Made by a program: the position numbers and the translations under genes. A model generated the notes under the pieces. That model saw only the letters and a program-made list of their open reading frames with translations. It did not search any database and was not told the DNA's origin. A DNA stretch of 64,000 nucleotides from Bog-756 sp963727955. Its GTDB lineage: Bacteria > Actinomycetota > Acidimicrobiia > Acidimicrobiales > RAAP-2. The DNA is taken from positions 62,001 to 126,000 of the forward strand of contig CAVSII010000002.1 in assembly GCA_963727955.1 (NCBI GenBank), in the 5' to 3' direction. Of the stretch, positions 59,836 through 64,000 are shown one piece after another. The stretch's first letter is position 1. The number at the start of each line of letters is the position of its first letter.

Positions 59836-60981
59836 ATGAAGACGCATGCAGCGGTCCTGTGGGGCCGGGAGCAGGACTGGCAGATCGAGGAGATCGACCT
59901 CGATCCGCCCAAGGCCCACGAGGTGCTGGTCCAGTGGGCGGCGGCCGGTCTGTGTCACTCGGACGAGCACCTCCAGCGGCGGGAGATGGGCTCGGAGGCC
60001 GGTACCGACCAGCCGACCAGAGCGGGGCTGTTCCCCATGGTCGGAGGTCACGAGGGGGGAGGAGTCGTCCTCGAGGTCGGCCCGGAGGTGACCAGCCTCC
60101 ACCCCGGCGACCACGTCGCCGCCAGCTTCTTCCCCATCTGCGGTCGGTGCAAGATGTGCATCACCGGCCACTCCAACTTGTGCGACCTGGGCGCAGCCAC
60201 CTTCGCCCGCGGTCAGATCTCCGACGGGACGGTGCGCTACCACCTCGATGGCCAGCCTCTCAACGTGATGTCCAAGTTGGGTACGTTTGCCGAGCACGGC
60301 GTGAGCCACGAGGCCTCGCTGGTGGCCGTCGACCCCGACCTGCCACTCCAGGTAGTTGCCCTGGTGTCCTGCGGGGTGGCCACCGGCTGGGGCTCGGCGG
60401 TGTACCGGGCCGAGGTGATGCCGGGCGACACGGTGGTGGTAGTCGGTGTCGGGGGCGTCGGCATCAACGCCGTTCAGGGGGCCAGGATGGTCGGAGCGCG
60501 CAACATCGTGGCCGTGGACCCGGTCGAGTTCAAACAGAAGGCGGCGCTCGATTTCGGTGCCACCCATACGGCGTCGTCCATGGAGGAGGCCCTGCCCATG
60601 GTCACCGAGCTGACCCACGGCCAGATGGCCGATGCGGTCATCATGGTCCCCGGCGTCATGTACGGCGACCTGATGGCCGGGGCCCTGTCCCTGACCGGCA
60701 AGGGCGGGACCTGCGTGGTCACCGCGGTGGCCCCCCAGGTCCAACGGGAGGCCAGCGTCAACCTCTTCGACCTGGCCATGATGCAAAAGGAGATCAAGGG
60801 GGTCATCTTCGGCGCCGCCAACCCGCGCTTCGACATCCCCAATCTCCTGGCCCTGTACACATCGGGGCAGCTGAAACTCGACGAACTGATCACCAGGACC
60901 TACCCCCTCGACCAGATCAACCAGGGCTACCGGGACATGCTCGACGGGGTGAACATCCGGGGCGTGGTCACCTTCGAGTGA
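59836..60981 (+). CDS. Zn-dependent alcohol dehydrogenase, NDMA-type nicotinoprotein
   Basis: A 381-residue medium-chain dehydrogenase. Catalytic zinc ligands are Cys40 (GLCHSDEH), His72 (GGHEGGG) and Cys179 (LVSCGVATGWG); the structural zinc loop has Cys102, Cys105, Cys108 and Cys116 (CGRCKMCITGHSNLC). The Rossmann motif GVGGVG is at 204-209. The insert GTDQPTRAGLFPMVGGHEGG is typical of NDMA-dependent nicotinoprotein dehydrogenases, which in actinobacteria are linked to mycofactocin; that dependence is an inference. It would oxidise an alcohol made by the P450s. The P450 at 61001 follows after 19 bases. Confidence 0.92.
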   Translation: MKTHAAVLWGREQDWQIEEIDLDPPKAHEVLVQWAAAGLCHSDEHLQRREMGSEAGTDQPTRAGLFPMVGGHEGGGVVLEVGPEVTSLHPGDHVAASFFPICGRCKMCITGHSNLCDLGAATFARGQISDGTVRYHLDGQPLNVMSKLGTFAEHGVSHEASLVAVDPDLPLQVVALVSCGVATGWGSAVYRAEVMPGDTVVVVGVGGVGINAVQGARMVGARNIVAVDPVEFKQKAALDFGATHTASSMEEALPMVTELTHGQMADAVIMVPGVMYGDLMAGALSLTGKGGTCVVTAVAPQVQREASVNLFDLAMMQKEIKGVIFGAANPRFDIPNLLALYTSGQLKLDELITRTYPLDQINQGYRDMLDGVNIRGVVTFE

Positions 60982-61000
60982 TCGCTCGACAGAGACCGAC

Positions 61001-62236
61001 ATGCCCATGAGCCTCGACATCGACCCCCTCGACCTGATTGATCCGGCCCGGTTTGCCCTCCACGGCTATCCACACCAGGTGTGGGCCCGGATGAGGGCCG
61101 AGGCCCCGGTGGCCTACATCGAGCCGCCGGGCCACCCGCCCTTTTGGGCGGTGACCAAGCACGCCGACGTGCAGTACGCGGCCAGCCAGCCCCAGCTCTT
61201 CTCCAGCGCCGGCGGCATCACACTGGACATGGACCTGACCGGCATCGATATGCCGGCCGAGATGATCGTCTACCTCGATCCTCCCGAGCACGGTCCCATG
61301 CGCCAGGTGGCCAACAAGAAGTTCCTACGCAGCGCGGTCAAGGCCCGGAGCGCGGAGATCGAACGGATCGCCGCCGACATTGTCGACGGGGCCGCCACCG
61401 GTGGGAAGACGGCGGAGTGCGACTTCGTCGACACCTTCGCCGCCCCCTATCCGGTGGCGGTGATCTCCTGGGTCCTCGGTGTCCCTCCCGCCGACTGGGA
61501 GCACCACTTCCGGTGGACCAATGAGATCATCGGCAAGGACGATCCTGAATACAGACAACCGGGGGAGGGCCCCGAACAGACATCCATGCGGGCCCGGGGC
61601 GAGCTGCACAGGTACTTCAAGGCCATGGTCAAGGACCGCCGCCAGCATCCCCAGGACGATCTGGTGACCCAGCTGGTGCACAGCGAGATCAAGGGCGTGC
61701 CCCTCACCCAGCCACAGCTGATCGCCTACTGCGAGCTGCTGGTCGAGGCGGGCAACCAGACCACCCGTGACGCCATCGCCGGGGGTATGGAGGCCTTCTG
61801 CCAGTTCCCCGAGCAGTGGGCCAAGCTACTGGCCAACCCCGAGCTTCTACCCGGGGCCGTCGAGGAGATCCTGCGCTGGGTGACCCCGATCTGTTATTTC
61901 TCGCGCACGGCCACCCAGGACTGCGAACTCCACGGTCAGCACATTCGGGCCGGCGACAAGGTGGCGCTGTACTGGGCCTCGGCCAACCGCGACGAGGAGC
62001 TTTTCGATGACCCCTTCGCCTTCCGTATCGACCGGCCCCCGGGCCAGCCGGTGGTGTTCGGCTTCGGTCCGCACCTGTGCATGGGCGCCCACGTGGCTCG
62101 GGCCGAGCTGATGGCCATGTTCGGACTCCTCCTCGCCCGGATGGCGTGGTTCGAACAGGCGGGTCCGCTGCAGCGTCTCAACTCGACGGTCAACGGCGCC
62201 ATCAAGCACCTGCCCATCCGGTACCGACTGACGTAG
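61001..62236 (+). CDS. Cytochrome P450
   Basis: A 411-residue P450 with AGNQTTRDAIAGGMEAFC (oxygen-activation helix, Asn-Gln rather than Asn-Glu), ExxR in EEILRWVTP and the haem loop FGFGPHLCMGAHVARAEL with Cys360. The combination GFGPHxCxGAHxAR is typical of CYP124/125/142-like and related actinobacterial steroid or terpene hydroxylases. It is co-oriented with the alcohol dehydrogenase, which probably acts on its product. ATG 61001 (or 61007) is the start. The amidohydrolase follows after 40 bases, so a three-gene operon is likely. Confidence 0.92.
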   Translation: MPMSLDIDPLDLIDPARFALHGYPHQVWARMRAEAPVAYIEPPGHPPFWAVTKHADVQYAASQPQLFSSAGGITLDMDLTGIDMPAEMIVYLDPPEHGPMRQVANKKFLRSAVKARSAEIERIAADIVDGAATGGKTAECDFVDTFAAPYPVAVISWVLGVPPADWEHHFRWTNEIIGKDDPEYRQPGEGPEQTSMRARGELHRYFKAMVKDRRQHPQDDLVTQLVHSEIKGVPLTQPQLIAYCELLVEAGNQTTRDAIAGGMEAFCQFPEQWAKLLANPELLPGAVEEILRWVTPICYFSRTATQDCELHGQHIRAGDKVALYWASANRDEELFDDPFAFRIDRPPGQPVVFGFGPHLCMGAHVARAELMAMFGLLLARMAWFEQAGPLQRLNSTVNGAIKHLPIRYRLT

Positions 62237-62276
62237 CGGCGGGTACCCGAAGTTCGACAGCTTAGGAACGAGCACC

Positions 62277-63383
62277 ATGGATGAGACCAGCATCTACTCC
62301 TGCGACGATCACCTCGACCTGCGCTCGGTACCCCGCGGGCTCTGGCTGTCCCGGCTGCCCAAGGACCTGTCGGACAGGGGCCCACGGGTGGTCACCGGTG
62401 AGGGCGATCCGATGTGGGTGTGCAACGACCGTGTACTCGGCCGCAGTGGACTGCCACCGGGGGACAAGCTCCAGGTCCTGAGCGCCGTCAGCCGGGCCGG
62501 CCTCGAGGACGACGGGTTCCGGGTCAGTGATCCGAAGCTGCGGCTGGAGGACATGGACCTCGACGGGGTGTGGGCCTCGGTCATCTACGGTCCCATCCCC
62601 CTTACCCTCTCCATTCCCGAGCCCGATCTCCAGTCCGCCTGCTACGCGGCCTGGAACGATTGGGCCATCGAGGAGTTCAACGCCTTCGCCCCGGATCGTC
62701 TGTCGGCCCTTGCCTTCCTGCCCACCCATTCGCCCGAGGCAGCGGTGGCCGAGCTGGAGCGGGTTGCCGTCATCGGGCACCGGGGGGCGATCGTCGACGT
62801 CTTCGACATCGATGCCGGCGACCCTGCGTGGGACGCGCTGTGGAGTGCCGCCGAGCAGACAGGGCTGCCCCTCAGCTTCCACATCAAGGCAGGGGCCTCG
62901 CCCCGGCTGAGCTACCAGGTGGGAAAATGGCAGTCGGCGGCCTTCGCCACCCTGCTTCCGCTGCAGCTCGACGAAGCGCTGGCCATCATGGTCTTCTCCG
63001 GGGCGCTCGAACGGCACCCCGGATTGACCCTGGTGCTGGCCGAGGCCGGTGTGGGCTGGCTTCCTTACTTCCTCAGCCGGATGGACATGGAGTGGGAGAA
63101 CCTCCGGGACAAGATCGACTACGCACCTTCGGTGGCGCCGAGCGAGCTGTTCAGGCGGCAGGTCATCGCCACCTTCGAAGAGGAGGTGCTGGCTTCCCAG
63201 TTCATCCCGCACCTCGGGGCCGACTCATGCATGTGGGCGGCCGACTTTCCGCACACCGACAGCACTTTCCCCGAGTCGCGCCGGTCCATCGAGGAGACGC
63301 TGGGCGTGCTCCCCGATGAGGACAGGCGCAAGATCACTGCGCTCAACTGCGCCAAGCTCTACGGCTTCGACTATGTGGCCTGA
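62277..63383 (+). CDS. Amidohydrolase family 2 (PF04909)
   Basis: A 368-residue enzyme: YSCDDHLDLRSVPRGLWLSR (degenerate first metal motif), WASVIYGPIPLTL, AWNDWAIEEFNAFAPDRLS, LSFHIKAGASPRLSY, VLAEAGVGWLPYFLSRMD and MWAADFPHTDSTFPESRR with the distal Asp. It is the third member of this family in the window and resembles the 5446 protein in the GVGWLPYFLSRMDMEW region. It probably hydrolyses or decarboxylates a ring-cleavage product. The partial D-aminoacylase-type gene follows after 53 bases. Confidence 0.9.
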   Translation: MDETSIYSCDDHLDLRSVPRGLWLSRLPKDLSDRGPRVVTGEGDPMWVCNDRVLGRSGLPPGDKLQVLSAVSRAGLEDDGFRVSDPKLRLEDMDLDGVWASVIYGPIPLTLSIPEPDLQSACYAAWNDWAIEEFNAFAPDRLSALAFLPTHSPEAAVAELERVAVIGHRGAIVDVFDIDAGDPAWDALWSAAEQTGLPLSFHIKAGASPRLSYQVGKWQSAAFATLLPLQLDEALAIMVFSGALERHPGLTLVLAEAGVGWLPYFLSRMDMEWENLRDKIDYAPSVAPSELFRRQVIATFEEEVLASQFIPHLGADSCMWAADFPHTDSTFPESRRSIEETLGVLPDEDRRKITALNCAKLYGFDYVA

Positions 63384-63436
63384 GGCTGTTTCCACCGTGT
63401 TCATCATCCGGCGAGACGCAGCGAAGGAGCATGCCC

Positions 63437-64000
63437 ATGGCAGCTGATCTGGTTATCCGCGGCGGCACCGTCGTCGACGGGAGTGGTGAGGCCGGCGTGG
63501 TGGCCGATGTAGCCGTCACCGACGGGCTCATCGAGGCCGTCGGCCCGGGGCTCGAGGGGGCCGTCGAACTGGACGCTTCGGGGTGCGTGGTTGCCCCCGG
63601 CTTCATTGACGTCCACACCCATTTCGACGCCCAGGTCTTCTGGGACCCGGACCTGAAGCCCTCGTCCTTCCACGGGGTGACGACGGTAGTGGCCGGCAAC
63701 TGCGGCTTCTCCATCGCCCCCTGCCGTCCCGAGCACCACGATGTGATCGTGCGCACGCTCGAGAACGTGGAAGGCATGGACGCCGCATCGCTGACGGCCG
63801 GCATCGTCTGGGATTTCGAGACGTTTCCCGACTATCTCGACCTGGTTGGGCGCCGGGGGACGGCCCTCAACTTCACGGCCTATATCGGCCACACCGCCCT
63901 GCGGCTCTATGTGATGGGCGACGCCGCCTACGAGCGGGCCGCTACACCTGAAGAGATCGATCGGATGTGCCGGCTGGTAGGTGAGGCCATCGAGGTCGGC
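63437..64000 (+). CDS. D-aminoacylase-like amidohydrolase (PF07969-type), 5' part only
   Basis: The frame from ATG 63437 is open to the window edge (188 codons). The N-terminal beta-sandwich is followed by the first metal motif APGFIDVHTHFDAQVFWDP (His-x-His intact) and HGVTTVVAGNCGFSIAPC, characteristic of N-acyl-D-amino-acid deacylases and related amidohydrolases. An AAGGAG ribosome site lies seven bases upstream; ATG 63431 is also in frame. The rest of the gene, including the distal ligands, is outside the window. It is co-oriented with the alcohol dehydrogenase-P450-amidohydrolase run. Confidence 0.87.
   Translation, partial: MAADLVIRGGTVVDGSGEAGVVADVAVTDGLIEAVGPGLEGAVELDASGCVVAPGFIDVHTHFDAQVFWDPDLKPSSFHGVTTVVAGNCGFSIAPCRPEHHDVIVRTLENVEGMDAASLTAGIVWDFETFPDYLDLVGRRGTALNFTAYIGHTALRLYVMGDAAYERAATPEEIDRMCRLVGEAIEVG

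Overview
The window reads as a high-G+C actinobacterial chromosome segment, most likely from an uncultured Acidimicrobiia-like or related soil or aquatic actinobacterium. The reasons are strongly GC-biased codons, frequent GTG starts, short ATGA/TGATG gene overlaps, F420-type luciferase-like oxidoreductases, an NDMA-type nicotinoprotein alcohol dehydrogenase, a KshB-like reductase and paired FadE-type acyl-CoA dehydrogenases. The assignment is an inference; there is no rRNA or other marker gene here. I found no tRNA, rRNA, CRISPR array, transposase or phage gene.

Layout. 0-5 kb (minus): a HAAT-type (Liv-like) ABC importer, compacted into a fused two-domain permease, a fused two-domain ATPase and a lipoprotein binding protein that runs off the left edge. 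5.4-8.4 kb: a PF04909 amidohydrolase and a PQQ-type beta-propeller lipoprotein. 8.4-15.4 kb: a divergent GntR regulator and a plus-strand run of LLM monooxygenase, CaiB CoA-transferase, HpcH/CitE-type lyase, DapB-N-like dehydrogenase, DUF35 protein and thiolase. 15.4-17.35 kb: a damaged cytochrome-oxidase-like segment (membrane protein, COX3-like, COX4-like) with many frameshifts. 17.3-28 kb: two acyl-CoA dehydrogenase pairs, an aldehyde dehydrogenase, two SDRs, an F420-type LLM oxidoreductase, an NTF2-like protein and a KshB-like reductase. 28-35 kb (plus): acyl-CoA ligase, TauD-type dioxygenase, SDR, CMD protein, Rieske oxygenase, two small genes and a TetR regulator. 35-47 kb: amidohydrolases, CoA-transferases, SDRs, a P450, an acyl-CoA ligase. 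47-53.6 kb: acyl-CoA dehydrogenases, ligase, enoyl-CoA hydratase and a second, closely related TetR regulator. 53.6-64 kb: a PPOX-fold protein, a DUF427-thioesterase fusion, three P450s, an SDR, a third TetR, the nicotinoprotein alcohol dehydrogenase, another PF04909 amidohydrolase and a partial D-aminoacylase-type amidohydrolase.

Together the genes look like a catabolic island for a hydrophobic, probably polycyclic or terpenoid/steroid-like carboxylic acid. P450s, Rieske and TauD enzymes would oxidise it, alcohol/aldehyde dehydrogenases and SDRs would carry the oxidation on, FadD-type ligases and CaiB transferases would make CoA thioesters, and FadE pairs, hydratases, thiolase and lyase would shorten them. 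The real substrate cannot be read from sequence.

The most unusual features are regulatory or structural: an 11-copy 18-bp tandem array in a divergent promoter; paralogous TetR genes each preceded by a different perfect 22-bp tandem duplication; a pair of palindromes three helical turns apart; a 21-bp promoter element shared by operons 20 kb apart; a perfect 22-bp hairpin; a coupled 26-codon ORF built on a 15-bp repeat; and a decayed oxidase segment whose two borders both cut off neighbouring genes. Several genes carry single-base frameshifts, which may be real decay or consensus error.
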